From Natronorubrum bangense (lineage in GTDB: Archaea; Halobacteriota; Halobacteria; Halobacteriales; Natrialbaceae), in assembly GCF_004799645.1 (NCBI RefSeq), contig NZ_CP031305.1, positions 2,728,001-2,792,000 on the forward strand: 64,000 bases of DNA, given 5' to 3'. The notes below the pieces were generated by a model that searched no databases, was not told the origin of the DNA, and worked only from the letters and a program-made list of their open reading frames with translations. How positions within the stretch are numbered: position 1 is the stretch's first letter; each line of letters begins with the position of its first letter. The translations under genes were made by a program, and so were the position numbers. This document shows positions 35,826 to 46,320 of this stretch, in pieces.

Positions 35826-37589
35826 ATGCACATCCACGTCGTCGGTGACGATCCGGTTCGGTCAGCCGTCGTCGCCGCGCTCGGAGACGTCGATATCGCC
35901 ATCGAAGACGCCAGTCCGGACGACCTTGAAGCGGCCCGGTTCGCAGTCGTCAGCGACGTCGCTGGCTCGGCGACGTTCACGCGGGCGAGCGAGGCTGCAC
36001 GGGCGGGCGGAACTCCGTGGATCGCCGTCGAAATCGGCGGTGTCGGCGGCTACCCGATCGCTGACGTCGACGCGGCTGTCTCGGGCTTTGCCCCGGCGAC
36101 GGGCTGTTTCGACTGTCTCCGCCAGCGTGTCGCGTCGAATCTCGAGGACGGGGCGACGAGCGACCGACCACAGGCGGATCGCAGCGCTGTCCGACTCGCC
36201 GGCGCAGTTGCCGGCCGGGAGTGTGTGCGCGTCCTCTCGGGCGAGGACCAGTCGGTGATCGGGCAGACGGTCGAACTCCCACATAACAGACGACGATTCC
36301 TCCCGGTGCCGGGCTGTGACTGCCAGACCGAGCCGCGATCGCGGACGCTCGAGCGTGACGACGACTCGCTCGGTCTGGATGCGGCCGTCGAACGCGCCGA
36401 GGCGGCGATCGACGACCGGGTTGGGATCGTCAGGAGTATCGGCGAGGTCGAATCGTTCCCCGCACCGTACTATCTGGCGACGACAGCCGACACGTCGGGC
36501 TTTAGCGACGCAAGCGCGCCGACACAGGCCGCCGGCGTCGCCGACGACTGGAACGCAGCGTTGATGAAAGCCGTTGGCGAGGGCCTCGAACGCTACTGTG
36601 CTGGCGTCTATCAGAACGACGAGTTCGTCCACGCAAGCGAGGCCGAGTTGGAAACGGCAGTCTCACCGACCGATCTCGTCCGGCCGGACGACGCCCCCGA
36701 ATACGACTCGAACGAGACGTACCGGTGGGTTCGTGGTGAGGACCTCGCGACCGGCGAGTCCGTCCATCTGCCCGCCGCAGCCGTCCAGTTTCCCCAGCCC
36801 GGCGAGTCGCTCGTGCCATCGATCACGACCGGGCTCGGGCTCGGCTCGTCAACTGTCGACGCCCTGCTGTCAGGGCTAACGGAAGTACTCGAACGCGATG
36901 CGACGATGCTCGCGTGGTACTCGACGTTCGACCCGCTCGGGCTGGCAGTCGACGACGACGCCTTCGCGACCCTCGAGCGCCGTGCCCGAAGCGAAGGGTT
37001 GTCGGTGACGCCGCTGCTCGTCACCCAGGACGTCGATGTCCCCGTCGTTGCTGTTGCCGTGCACCGAGAGCCGGCTGCGCTGGATGGCGACATTGAGCCG
37101 GGCGACGACGCGTGGCCCGCGTTTGCCGTCGGCTCCGCAGCCGGACTCGACGCCACGGCTGCCGCACGGTCGGCACTCGAGGAAGCCCTCCAGAACTGGA
37201 TGGAACTCCGGAATTTGGGGCCCGAGGAGTCCGCCGAGGCGTCGGGGGCGATTGGCGAGTACGCCGCCTTCCCCGACGCTGCTCGAGCATTCATCGACGT
37301 CGAACAAACGATTCCCGCAGCCAGTGTCGGCCCCGACCCGGCCCCCTCGGGCCAGGAAGCCCTCGAGGCGCTCGTCTCACGGACGACCGACGTCGGCCTG
37401 ACGCCGCATGCGGCCCGACTGACGACGCGAGACGTCGAAGAGATTGGCTTCGAAGCGGTCCGGGTCGTCGTCCCCGGCGCACAGCCGCTGTTTACCGGGG
37501 CGCCGTACTTCGGCGAGCGGGCTGAGCAAGTGCCAACCGATCTCGGATTCGAGCCACGACTCGAGCGGGCGTTTCATCCGTATCCCTGA
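35826..37589 (+). CDS. YcaO cyclodehydratase-like protein with ThiF-like N-terminal domain
   Basis: 587 residues in two parts. The first 180 residues have the E1-like/ThiF-type shape with zinc pairs GCFDCL and PGCDCQ, as in SagC-type partner domains. The rest is YcaO: ALMKAVGEGLERYCAGVY, TEVLERDATMLAWYS and ALEEALQNWMELRNLGPEE, with ATP-binding Glu clusters, and a C-terminus ending Phe-His-Pro-Tyr-Pro, close to the Pro-rich tail of cyclodehydratases. It should act on peptides (azoline formation) or another amide. No precursor peptide, dehydrogenase or TfuA gene lies beside it. Confidence 0.82.
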   Translation: MHIHVVGDDPVRSAVVAALGDVDIAIEDASPDDLEAARFAVVSDVAGSATFTRASEAARAGGTPWIAVEIGGVGGYPIADVDAAVSGFAPATGCFDCLRQRVASNLEDGATSDRPQADRSAVRLAGAVAGRECVRVLSGEDQSVIGQTVELPHNRRRFLPVPGCDCQTEPRSRTLERDDDSLGLDAAVERAEAAIDDRVGIVRSIGEVESFPAPYYLATTADTSGFSDASAPTQAAGVADDWNAALMKAVGEGLERYCAGVYQNDEFVHASEAELETAVSPTDLVRPDDAPEYDSNETYRWVRGEDLATGESVHLPAAAVQFPQPGESLVPSITTGLGLGSSTVDALLSGLTEVLERDATMLAWYSTFDPLGLAVDDDAFATLERRARSEGLSVTPLLVTQDVDVPVVAVAVHREPAALDGDIEPGDDAWPAFAVGSAAGLDATAAARSALEEALQNWMELRNLGPEESAEASGAIGEYAAFPDAARAFIDVEQTIPAASVGPDPAPSGQEALEALVSRTTDVGLTPHAARLTTRDVEEIGFEAVRVVVPGAQPLFTGAPYFGERAEQVPTDLGFEPRLERAFHPYP

Positions 37590-37630
37590 CTCGCTCGACT
37601 CGAGCGCGAAGAACCCCGTAGCCGATCGCG

Positions 37631-38122
37631 TTACTCGTCGGGGTCGCTGTCGGTATCGGCGGTTTGGTTTCCGTCAGGATCGACCGGTTCGCTCGGCGTA
37701 CCGTCCTCGCCGTCGACGGTCACGTTGTCTTCGTCGTCGCCCCGGTCAACCTCGATCACGAGCTCGTCATCGGTAAACCGGACCATCACGAGTTGGGTGT
37801 TCTCCGTCACCGATACTTCTCTGACCTCCACTGCTTCGTCGTCATCGATTCTGGAAACCCTGAAGCTTTGCTCCGTTCGATCTAAGTGCGGTGGCCCAAC
37901 GGTTTCGTTCGGCGTGATGGAGTAGCTCTGCTCGTAGCTTTGCCGACCCGTCTCACGCTCACGGGCCTCGAGATGGAGGTTGTGTGTGCGCTCGGCTTCG
38001 CTTTTGATCTCGATCGGGATGACACCCTGAAATCCGAAATGCTCTTGGACCCCATCGAGACAGCCTGCAAGCCCAGCGGTAGCAGCCACCCCGGCGAACT
38101 GAAGTACCCTGCGACGATTCAC
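37631..38122 (-). CDS. haloarchaeal lipoprotein with Tat signal
   Basis: 163 residues. N-terminus MNRRRVLQFAGVAATAGLAGC is a twin-arginine signal with lipobox, so the mature protein is membrane-anchored outside the cell. A beta-rich middle (YSITPNETVGPP) and a very acidic Asp/Glu tail follow. No family recognised. It is convergent with the YcaO gene. Confidence 0.8.
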   Translation of the reverse strand: MNRRRVLQFAGVAATAGLAGCLDGVQEHFGFQGVIPIEIKSEAERTHNLHLEARERETGRQSYEQSYSITPNETVGPPHLDRTEQSFRVSRIDDDEAVEVREVSVTENTQLVMVRFTDDELVIEVDRGDDEDNVTVDGEDGTPSEPVDPDGNQTADTDSDPDE

Positions 38123-38246
38123 GCTCGAGAGTCAGGGATGAACGAACGTAGGCGTTACTCTTCAGCTATTTCTCTCGAGCAGTCAGCACTGGCGTATGGT
38201 AGACCAGACCGTGTGTTTTTATCCCGTGATAGAGAAACACCCGCGT

Positions 38247-38726
38247 ATGGAGAAAGTCACGATCGACGAGATCGATATCGAACGCAATCCGATGGAGGTC
38301 CACTCGGTTCGGCGGCCGATCTCACAGGCACTCGGGATGACGGATTTCGCGATGAACTACTTCGAGCTCGAACCTGACGAGTCGTTTTCGGGTGGGTTTC
38401 ACACCCATCACGATCAAGAAGAGGTGTTTTATATTCAGGAGGGTGTCGCCACGTTCGATACGGAAGACGGCGAGGTGGCCGTCGAGGCCGGTGACGTGAT
38501 CCGGTTTGCACCGGGAGAGTTCCAGCATGGATACAACGATTCCGACGAGCGCGTCGTCGGGTTTGCCTTCGGCGCACCCGGTGCTCGACACGACTGGAGC
38601 GAGATCGAATCACTGATCTACTGTCAGGAATGCGAGGAGGAAGTCGGCCACGGGCTCGAACTCATCGACGGGAGTGCCTTCCGGATGACCTGCACGGCGT
38701 GTGAGAACACGTTCACGCTCAGTTGA
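38247..38726 (+). CDS. cupin protein with C-terminal zinc ribbon
   Basis: 159 residues. The cupin barrel carries the metal ligands HTHHDQEEVFYIQEG (two His and a Glu) and a late His in APGEFQHGYND. A C-terminal ribbon has CQECEEEV and CTACEN, four Cys likely binding Zn. It is a small metal-dependent cupin of unknown substrate; the zinc ribbon may be structural or regulatory. ATG 38247 is used; the open frame from 38196 is not conserved. Confidence 0.85.
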   Translation: MEKVTIDEIDIERNPMEVHSVRRPISQALGMTDFAMNYFELEPDESFSGGFHTHHDQEEVFYIQEGVATFDTEDGEVAVEAGDVIRFAPGEFQHGYNDSDERVVGFAFGAPGARHDWSEIESLIYCQECEEEVGHGLELIDGSAFRMTCTACENTFTLS

Positions 38727-39120
38727 TCGCCATCGCGGACCTCGAGCGTCTCGCAGCGTGGTGGCGGGGTGCTGTTCTGGCCACCAGTGTTGAGCGAGTG
38801 TCGCAACTGAGACGGGTTCGACACAGACACAACGGCGTCGCTCGATCGGGTGTGCACTGATAGACGTCGCTGACGAGGTCGCCGTCGAAGTGCAGTGGTG
38901 TCTCTGTTCAAGAGACAGTTGTTGACATGTTAACGGTCACCTTCTCATCCACAACGAACATGTTACCTAGTATTGCGGCGGACAAGAGCGCTGCAGCGAT
39001 GGGGAGGCGTCGAAAGAGGGCATGACTGTTCCCTAAACCCAGGCGACTGTCCTCGAATGGGTCGTTGCCGATCCATGATCAAGCCGACCGCAAGACGACT
39101 TCGATACGAGCAATCTAACA
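38727..39120. promoter_or_regulatory. intergenic region with paired ACATGT palindromes
   Basis: 394 bp without a gene I can support. A near-palindrome GTTGACATGTTAAC (38921-38934) and a second exact AACATGTT (38957-38964) share an ACATGT core spaced 33 bp, about three helical turns, and lie about 160-200 bp before the symporter operon at 39121. They could be operator sites. Confidence 0.4.
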
Positions 39121-39621
39121 ATGGCACGAAACGTTACAATGAGCCTGATCGGTGTACTCTCAGTGGGTGCACTGGTGACGGCAAGTCTCGGGTGGTACAG
39201 AACGTTCTCGTTTATCGGCGGGGCGATCATCCTTTCGGTGATCGCGACGTCGACGATCGAGCGAAGCGATAGCGACCCCGACCTGGCTCCGTACACGGGG
39301 CTGATCGGTGGGCTGGCAGTGTTTTTCCTGATCGGCCTGACCGGGATCTGGCTGACGTGGGACCCCTCGGTCACCGAGTACAGTTACATGCTCGGACTTC
39401 CGGTTCCGACGCTGATCTACTTCGGGTTCCTCTGGCTGTTGCCGCTGACAGCGGCGATCTACTACTCGGTGATCTTCGATCGGATCGCCAGCGAGGAGAT
39501 CGTCAACGACGTCATCGACTCCGCGCGCAAACAGCAGCGACAGGAGTCGTTTCCGCTGGCACCGAGCAGATCGAAGGCTCCCGCAGAAGCGACCGACGGT
39601 GGCGAGGTGACCGATGAATAA
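39121..39621 (+). CDS. small membrane subunit of symporter operon
   Basis: 166 residues with about four membrane helices and a charged C-terminal tail. It overlaps the start of the next symporter gene by eight bases, so translation is coupled. It resembles small membrane partners of SSS transporters but I cannot name the family. Unlike the 46-residue partner at 15573 it is long and multi-spanning. Confidence 0.7.
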   Translation: MARNVTMSLIGVLSVGALVTASLGWYRTFSFIGGAIILSVIATSTIERSDSDPDLAPYTGLIGGLAVFFLIGLTGIWLTWDPSVTEYSYMLGLPVPTLIYFGFLWLLPLTAAIYYSVIFDRIASEEIVNDVIDSARKQQRQESFPLAPSRSKAPAEATDGGEVTDE

Positions 39622-41209
39622 TTTCCTCTCGATGCTGGCGCTCCCGCTCCAGCAAGACGGCATTCCCATCGCTGACGATCCCGTCATCATCGCTTTCGGG
39701 GCAGCGTACCTGCTGATCGTTCTCGCGATCGGTGCCTGGGGATGGATGCAGACCGAGTCGACGAGTGACTTCCTGATCACCGGAAAGAGTATCGGAACGT
39801 GGGTGCTTGCGATGACCGCGTTCTCGGTGATCCAGTCCGGCTTCGGCTTCGTCGGTGGCCCCGAACTCGTCTACTCGTTCGGGACGACGGCGCTGTGGAT
39901 CTTCTTTACTGCACCGCTTGGCTTCCTGCTCACCTGGATCGTCCTGGCAAAACGGATGCGCTTGCTCGCCGACATTCGGAACGTGTTGACGCTGGCTGAC
40001 GCGACCTACGTTCGCTATGAGAGCGAGTGGGTCCGCGGGCTTACCGGGTTCGCCGTCGCCCTCGGTGTAGTGGCCTACCTCGCGGTCAACCTGGCCGCAC
40101 TCCAGTTCGTCATGCGGGCGATCTTCGGCATCCCCCTCATCTGGGGACTGCTCGGCGGCGCGTTGATCCTGCTGTTGTACAGCATGCTCGGCGGGATGAT
40201 CGCGGGTGTCTGGACCGACTTCCTGCAGGCGATTACGATGATCATCGGTGCTGTGTTCGTCTTCGCCTACGCGATGTCGTTCGGTGGCGGTATGGAGAAC
40301 ATCTCCCAGAACCTGGCGAGTGCAGATCCTGCCCTCGTCTCGCCGTTCGGCGCACTCGGTGGTCCAGAAACGGCCATCCTGGTCGGCGTCGCCTGGTGGA
40401 TCCTGTTTTCGGTCGGTGCGGCCGGCCAACCCCACCTCATCACGAAGTTCTACATGAGCCGTGATATGACGATCCTGAAATGGGGCGCGCCGATCGCCGC
40501 CATCTCGTATGCCATCTCGAGTATGATCGCGTTCTCCGCTGGGTTCTCGATGCGAGCGATGGTCGAGGCTGGCCAGATTTCGGAGACGTTTTCGCCGTCT
40601 GAGGTCGGTCCCGTCTTCGTGCTTGATCACACGGGAAGCATTATCGCTGGCCTGATCCTCGCAGCACTGCTCGCGGCGATCATGTCGACGAGTGACTCCT
40701 TCCTCAACATCGGCGCTGCCGCGATCTCGCGTGACATCCCGCGAGCGCTGGGACACCCGATCACGGACGACCAGACGGAACTTCGCGTGACCCAGGCCGC
40801 ACTCGCTGGACTGACGGTTCTCGCGACGGTCGTCGTCTTCTACTCACAGGCACTGGTCGGCATTCTGGGTGCGATCAGCTGGGGCTTCTTCGCCGCCGCG
40901 TTCGTTCCCGTCGTCGTCTTCGGACTGAACTGGAAGGGGGCGAGAAAGGAAGGCGCGATCGCAGCCCTCGTCGTCGGGATGATCTTCAACATCGTCTACA
41001 ACGCTATTCCGGAGATCGCAGCCGTCACCGGAACCGAATGGCTCAACGAAGCGATCATGGCGACGTACCCGTACCCTGCTGCGGTGCCAGCTGAAGCGAT
41101 CGCGCTGCTGGTCGCAATGGTCGTCTTCATCTTCGTCTCGCTGCTCACACAGGCGACCGAGGATGAACGAGCCGTCCCAGCCGACCTGCACGCGCTGTTC
41201 GAACGATGA
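39614..41209 (+). CDS. sodium:solute symporter (SSS family)
   Basis: 531 residues, about 13 helices: MTAFSVIQSGFGFVGGPELVY, SMLGGMIAGVWTDFLQAITM, FSVGAAGQPHLITKFY, and LLAAIMSTSDSFLNIGAAAISRD, where the Ser-Thr-Ser part marks the Na2 site. Substrate cannot be read. It is the second SSS protein in the window, distinct from the one at 14098 in its partner and in its longer N-terminus. Its TGA overlaps the ATG of the following gene. Confidence 0.9.
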   Translation: MNNFLSMLALPLQQDGIPIADDPVIIAFGAAYLLIVLAIGAWGWMQTESTSDFLITGKSIGTWVLAMTAFSVIQSGFGFVGGPELVYSFGTTALWIFFTAPLGFLLTWIVLAKRMRLLADIRNVLTLADATYVRYESEWVRGLTGFAVALGVVAYLAVNLAALQFVMRAIFGIPLIWGLLGGALILLLYSMLGGMIAGVWTDFLQAITMIIGAVFVFAYAMSFGGGMENISQNLASADPALVSPFGALGGPETAILVGVAWWILFSVGAAGQPHLITKFYMSRDMTILKWGAPIAAISYAISSMIAFSAGFSMRAMVEAGQISETFSPSEVGPVFVLDHTGSIIAGLILAALLAAIMSTSDSFLNIGAAAISRDIPRALGHPITDDQTELRVTQAALAGLTVLATVVVFYSQALVGILGAISWGFFAAAFVPVVVFGLNWKGARKEGAIAALVVGMIFNIVYNAIPEIAAVTGTEWLNEAIMATYPYPAAVPAEAIALLVAMVVFIFVSLLTQATEDERAVPADLHALFER

Positions 41210-41697
41210 CGACCGTCGCCCAGTCCCAACCCATGACCGACACCGAAACCACGATTGCACGACTCACTCGCTGGCTCCGCCAGCGCCCGAACTCGATCGA
41301 GTTCTGGGAGCTGGTCATCACCGACGAGCGAGTCGTCTGGTGTTACGTCGGCCAGTCCTACCGATCGATGCTGCTGCGGGCTGATATGGGCGAACGCGAT
41401 CGGGCGATCGTCGACGACAGCAGACTGGACGAACTCGAGGAGTTAGCCGAGGAGAACTTCGCCGTCCCGCTCGAGGCCCTCGAGTCGATCCGACTCGTGG
41501 AAGGCACGCGGTTTCGGCGCGCGAAACTCGAACTCGAATGGCGAGACGACACCGACAGCCGCTACAATGGCCAGATGACGCTGGTCAGTACCAGCGACGC
41601 CGACTCACAACGAGACATCGTCGCCTCCCTTGAGGAGGATCCACGCCTCGAGCACGTCGACATCGAATTCGACACGCGGCGCTGGCCGTTTTTCTGA
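41206..41697 (+). CDS. unknown protein linked to symporter operon
   Basis: 163 residues; ATGA overlap with the symporter stop, so the same operon. A compact alpha/beta protein (FWELVITDERVVWCYVGQSY...LRADMGERDRAIVDDS) with no recognised motif. The C-terminus ends WPFF. It may be a cytosolic regulator of the transporter, which is inference from position only. Confidence 0.65.
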   Translation: MTTVAQSQPMTDTETTIARLTRWLRQRPNSIEFWELVITDERVVWCYVGQSYRSMLLRADMGERDRAIVDDSRLDELEELAEENFAVPLEALESIRLVEGTRFRRAKLELEWRDDTDSRYNGQMTLVSTSDADSQRDIVASLEEDPRLEHVDIEFDTRRWPFF

Positions 41698-41819
41698 CGG
41701 CGCGTTTGGGAACGTACGTTCCCGACCGCCGACGTCGGGGACAACACATCAATCGGTGTCAAGCCCCGTACGCGGCGGCAGCCGGATATCTTTTTACACT
41801 GAACGGAGAGTGTTCGTGT

Positions 41820-42428
41820 ATGTCCATGGATGCTCCATCGGCCGAGATCGACACGACACTCTTCATTACCGTCTCCGGACCACCGGGATGTGGAGCAACG
41901 ACACTGTGTACCCAGCTGGCCGAAGCGATGGGCTGTCCGTACGTCTCTGGGGGCGACATCTTCCGCGAGATCGCGGACGAACAGGAGATGACGCTCAACC
42001 AGCTGACGGCGAAGGCGGACGAATCCGACGAGATCGATCGGGCGATCGATCAGCGCTTGCAGTCGATCGCCGAAGAGTGGGGGATGGCGAACAAGCCGTT
42101 TATCCTCGAGTCCCGGCTTGCTGGCTGGCTCGCCGGTGAGCGTGCCGACCTTCGGATCTGGCTGGATGCCCCTGAAGACGTCCGACTCGCCCGTATCGAA
42201 GACCGCATCGAAACCGAAGCCGAGATGCGCGTCCGAGAGGTCAGCGAAGCCGGCCGATACAAGTCCTACTACGAGATCGATATCGACGAACGCGAGTTCT
42301 ACGACCTCAATATCAACACCGCACGCTGGAGCAAACGCGGCGTGTTCGAACTCGTTCGGGCCGCCTTAGAAGAGTACGATCCCGAAACCGACGAAGGTGC
42401 GTTCTCTACCCCGACCGTCGATCTGTAA
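41820..42428 (+). CDS. cmk: cytidylate kinase
   Basis: 202 residues. The P-loop is VSGPPGCGATTLC; CMP-binding and lid regions follow as SGGDIFREIADE, SRLAGWLAGE and RIWLDAPEDVRLARI, and the tail YYEIDIDEREFYDLNINTARW is typical of the archaeal Cmk. It phosphorylates CMP and dCMP. The ATG (MSMDAPSAEI) at 41820 is the most likely start. Upstream 41698-41819 contains an AT-rich tttttacactg stretch that may be the promoter. Confidence 0.9.
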   Translation: MSMDAPSAEIDTTLFITVSGPPGCGATTLCTQLAEAMGCPYVSGGDIFREIADEQEMTLNQLTAKADESDEIDRAIDQRLQSIAEEWGMANKPFILESRLAGWLAGERADLRIWLDAPEDVRLARIEDRIETEAEMRVREVSEAGRYKSYYEIDIDEREFYDLNINTARWSKRGVFELVRAALEEYDPETDEGAFSTPTVDL

Positions 42429-42517
42429 CTCGAGGTCGCGTTCGGTCCAGTCTACTGCTGACTTGTGTGGCTGATGACGCCGGTTCTTTCTTGTTGTATG
42501 TCGACAAACATCATGGT

Positions 42518-44191
42518 ATGTCATACTACGTCACGGTTACTGGGGAGACGTACGCGGACGCACGCGAGTCGTTTTCGTGGGACGTTCCAGACGGCTTCAA
42601 CGCAGCTGTGGATCTGGTCGGGAAACACGACGGCGACCAGCCTGCGCTGGTGCAACTAACCGACGACGGGTCGCGGACGACGTACACGTTCGGCGACCTC
42701 GACGCTCGGTCGAACGCCGTCGCAAACGCACTCGAGGCACGTGGTATCGAACACGGCGACCGTGTCGCTGTCGTCGTCCCGCAAAAGCCGGCGAACGTGC
42801 TCACCCATCTCGCCTGCTGGAAATTGGGAGCGATCTCGCTTCCGCTCTCCGTGCTGTTCGGTGACGACGCGCTCCGATATCGGCTGACCGACAGCGACAC
42901 TCGCGTGGCCGTCGTCGATGCGAGCCAGTTGGCGACGATTCGCGAGGTCGCCCCCGACTGCCCGGCGCTTGAGTCCGTTCTCGTGGTCGATGACACGAGT
43001 TCCGAGACTGTCGACCAGCAGCGAATCGATGGGGTCACCGTGGAGCCGTTTGACACCGCCGTCGACTGGACGGCGACGGCGCTCGAGCCCGCCGACACCG
43101 ACGTCGACACGCCTGCGATCATCATGTATACGAGCGGCAGCACCGGCGAGCCCAAAGGCGTCCTCCACTCTCACGGCGTCTGGCTCGGCCACTGTCCGGC
43201 GTTTCAGCTCTACTTCGAACACGACGTCCGCGACGGCATCTACTGGACGCCCGCCGACTGGGCCTGGATCGGCGCACTCGGCGATCTCGTCTTCCCCGCC
43301 TGGCATTACGGCCAACCGGTCGTCGGCTACCCGATGGGGTCGTTCGACGCCGAGCGCGCGTTCGAACTCATGGCGACCGAAGCTGTGACGAACACCTTCC
43401 TTCCGCCGACTGCGATCCGGATGCTGATGGACATCAAGGAGCCGACAGAACGCTACGACCTCTCGCTCGAGTCGATCTGTTCCGGCGGCGAACCGCTCAC
43501 CCCGGAGATTCTCGAGTGGGCCGACGAGACGCTCGAAGGCGTGGTCGTCAACGAACTCTACGGGCAGACGGAGGCGAACCTGCTCGTCACGAACTGTCGG
43601 CAGTGGTTCCCGGCGAAACCGGGAAGTATGGGGAAACCAGTGCCCGGCCACGACGTCGCGGTGCTCGAGCCCCAGACGGGCGAGCGGGTCGACTCGGGCG
43701 AGGTCGGTGAAATCGCGGTGCGCCGCGGTGAGGATCCCGTGATCTTCGAGTCGTACTGGAACGACCCGGCGAGGACGGATGCAGTAACGCTCTCAGACGG
43801 GCCGGATGGCGACCGCTGGCATCTTACTGGCGACCTCGCCGAACGGGACGAGGACGGCTCTCTCTGGTATATCTCTCGAGACGACGACCTCATCATCACG
43901 AGCGGCTATCGCGTCGCGCCGCGAGAGGTCGAGGAAACGATGCTCGCCCACGAAGCCGTCGCTCAGGTCGGTGTCGTGGGTGTCCCTGACGAACGACGTG
44001 GTGAGATAATCAAAGCAGCCGTCGAACCCGCATCGGAGGCGTCTGCAACCGACGAGCTACGGGCCGAGCTTCGCGAGTTCGTTCGCGATCGGCTAGCAGC
44101 CTACGAGTATCCGCGCGAAATCGAATTTCGTGATGAACTCCCGACGACGACCACCGGCAAGATCCGGCGGACGGAGCTCAAACCGGAGTGA
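42518..44191 (+). CDS. AMP-dependent acyl-CoA synthetase
   Basis: 557 residues. Motifs in order: the P-loop YTSGSTGEPKGVLHSHG, the Trp-rich WTPADWAWIGALGDLVFP, the acyl-pocket NTFLPPTAIRML, ELYGQTEANLL (A5-like), HLTGDLAERDEDG (A7), SGYRVAPREVEETM (A8), and PTTTTGKIRRTELKPE (catalytic Lys, A10). Most like acetyl- or medium-chain acyl-CoA ligases; the preferred acid is not readable. ATG 42518 is used. It ends exactly where guaB ends on the other strand. Confidence 0.92.
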   Translation: MSYYVTVTGETYADARESFSWDVPDGFNAAVDLVGKHDGDQPALVQLTDDGSRTTYTFGDLDARSNAVANALEARGIEHGDRVAVVVPQKPANVLTHLACWKLGAISLPLSVLFGDDALRYRLTDSDTRVAVVDASQLATIREVAPDCPALESVLVVDDTSSETVDQQRIDGVTVEPFDTAVDWTATALEPADTDVDTPAIIMYTSGSTGEPKGVLHSHGVWLGHCPAFQLYFEHDVRDGIYWTPADWAWIGALGDLVFPAWHYGQPVVGYPMGSFDAERAFELMATEAVTNTFLPPTAIRMLMDIKEPTERYDLSLESICSGGEPLTPEILEWADETLEGVVVNELYGQTEANLLVTNCRQWFPAKPGSMGKPVPGHDVAVLEPQTGERVDSGEVGEIAVRRGEDPVIFESYWNDPARTDAVTLSDGPDGDRWHLTGDLAERDEDGSLWYISRDDDLIITSGYRVAPREVEETMLAHEAVAQVGVVGVPDERRGEIIKAAVEPASEASATDELRAELREFVRDRLAAYEYPREIEFRDELPTTTTGKIRRTELKPE

Positions 44192-45694
44192 TTAGCTGTT
44201 GTCGGGCGAGTAGTTCGGCGCTTCGTCGGTGATGACGACGTCGTGGGCGTGGCTCTCTGCCTGGCCGGCCGAAGAGACACGGACGAACTCCGAGCGCTCT
44301 TTGAACGCGGGGAGCGTCTCGGCACCGACGTACCCCATCCCCGACTGCATCCCACCGGCGAGCTGGTGGAGTTCGGATTTGAGCGTGCCCTTGTACGGCG
44401 TCGCGGCCTCGACACCCTCTGGCACGTACTCGTCTTCCTCGTCAGGTTCGTCCTTGAGATATCGGTCGCTGTCGCCCGACTTCATCGCGCCGACGCTTCC
44501 CATGCCACGGTACTGCTTGTACTTCTTCCCGTTCATCGTGACGACACGGCCGGGGGCCTCGTCGGTGCCAGCAAAGTACGAGCCGAGCATGACCGCGTCT
44601 GCGCCAGCGGCAACCGCCTTGATCGCGTCACCGGAGTAGCGAATGCCGCCGTCGGCGATCACAGGAATGCCGTGTTCGCTTGCGACGTCTGCGACCTGTG
44701 CGACGGCGGTGATCTGGGGCATTCCGGCACCCGAGACGACACGCGTCGTACAGATCGAACCGGGGCCGATGCCGACCTTGATTCCGTCCGCGAAGTCGAC
44801 GAGATCCGCTGCTGCCTCGCGGGTCCCGACGTTGCCGACAACGACGTCTGCGTCGACGGACTCTTTGATCTCTCGAGCGCCGTCGATAACGTTCAGGTTG
44901 TGCGCGTGGGCGGTGTCGATAAACAGCACGTCCGCACCAGCCTCATCAGCCGCCTCAGCCCGGTCCTGTTCGAAGGGACTGACAGCGACCCCACAGCGAA
45001 GTCGGCCGCCCTCGTCACGGACGGCCTCTTTGTACTCTCGGCGCTGGAGGATGCCCTGCATCGTCACGAGCCCGACCAGCAGGTTCTCGTCGTCGACGAC
45101 CGGCACACGCTCGATCTTGTGGTCGTACATCAGTTCGAACGCATCGCGGGGGTCGATCTCTTCGGGTGCCGTGACGACCTCGTCAGTCATCGCCGCGGTA
45201 ACCGGGTCCTCCTCGTTGACCTCGAGGTGGGGCCGGATGTCGGTACTCGAGATAATCCCGAGCACTTCGCCGCGGGTGTTGACAACGGGTGCGCCACCGA
45301 CACCGTTGCGGGCCATCCGTTCGTCTGCCTCACGGACGCTCATCTCGGGGTCGACGGTGACGACCGAGTCGAGGGGGATAATGAGTTCGTCGGCGCCTTT
45401 GACGCGCTCGATCTCCTCGACCATCTCGTCGATGTTCATATTGCGGTGGAGCACACCGAGGCCGCCGTGGCGGGCCATCGCAATCGCCATCCCGCTTTCG
45501 GTAACAGTGTCCATCGCCGCCGAAAGGATTGGGACGGAGACCTCGACGTTTCTGGAAACCTTCGAGGTGAGATCAGCCTGGTCCGGTTCGACGCGACTCT
45601 CCTTTGGCCGGAGGAGTACGTCGTCGAACGTTAGCGCTTCCGGTACTGCTAGTTTCGAAGAATAAGTCCCATGTTCGGGAACGTCGTTCGCCAT
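44192..45694 (-). CDS. guaB: inosine-5'-monophosphate dehydrogenase
   Basis: 500 residues. N-terminal barrel part [15 protein letters not shown]; two CBS domains (about residues 95-205) with [28 protein letters not shown]; the active-site loop [15 protein letters not shown] with the catalytic Cys; then [13 protein letters not shown] and the flap VRVSS-type tail. Some segment after the flap, [24 protein letters not shown], is acidic as in haloarchaea. It oxidises IMP to XMP. ATG 45692-45694 fits the family start. Confidence 0.96.
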   Translation of the reverse strand: MANDVPEHGTYSSKLAVPEALTFDDVLLRPKESRVEPDQADLTSKVSRNVEVSVPILSAAMDTVTESGMAIAMARHGGLGVLHRNMNIDEMVEEIERVKGADELIIPLDSVVTVDPEMSVREADERMARNGVGGAPVVNTRGEVLGIISSTDIRPHLEVNEEDPVTAAMTDEVVTAPEEIDPRDAFELMYDHKIERVPVVDDENLLVGLVTMQGILQRREYKEAVRDEGGRLRCGVAVSPFEQDRAEAADEAGADVLFIDTAHAHNLNVIDGAREIKESVDADVVVGNVGTREAAADLVDFADGIKVGIGPGSICTTRVVSGAGMPQITAVAQVADVASEHGIPVIADGGIRYSGDAIKAVAAGADAVMLGSYFAGTDEAPGRVVTMNGKKYKQYRGMGSVGAMKSGDSDRYLKDEPDEEDEYVPEGVEAATPYKGTLKSELHQLAGGMQSGMGYVGAETLPAFKERSEFVRVSSAGQAESHAHDVVITDEAPNYSPDNS

Positions 45695-46320
45695 GTAAGC
45701 CGTCGGAACCCACGAGCAAAAAGCGTTGCGAGATATATTTGGGTGTGAACGGTTGACGCGGCCGGCGACGGCCGATTCGGCGGATCCCGTGCTGGTACAG
45801 TATATCAATGATCACCGGTTGCTCGAGTGTGGGCTGGCCCCAGTTCGTTGGTGATCGGTAGACACCTCGCGCCGACAGCGCTGGTGAAGATTACGTTCAC
45901 TGTGGTCTCCTCGTAGACGTTTTCAGCGGTATCTGCAGTGGCCACGAACACAGTCAAAAGAGGACAATCGTCTACCAGATAGCGATTGTCTCTCCGATGT
46001 GCAACTACAACTCCGTACATTCCCTCGCAGATATGGGTGTCAGTGGCGAAAACACGTCAGCTTGTGCAACCGCTTCCCACGCAACGTTTATTGACACTCC
46101 TGTGTATTCTCTGGGTATGTACGCTGTGAGTTTCAGTGAATCCCGAATCGGTGGTTGGATGAGTCATCACTCCACCTCCAAATTTACATTCGGGAATCAG
46201 AATACACCACTCACAGCACGAGGTCGCAATCGGACGAACTGGTGGCTCACCCACCATGCCCTTCGGGATCGTCCACCCTATTGCCCGCCGGCCTCGGGTC
46301 ATGGCCATCGACCCTGACCG
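45695..46320. other. intergenic region without a supported gene
   Basis: 626 bp between guaB and the DUF5794-type gene. The sequence is AT-richer than its surroundings. Short frames on both strands (for example minus strand 45805-46020) look like degraded coding remains at best. No RNA or terminator was recognised. Confidence 0.4.

Noticed and set aside
45805..46020. Minus-strand frame in the gap after guaB
   Set aside because: No family, no start context, and codon use that does not fit; at most a degraded gene.
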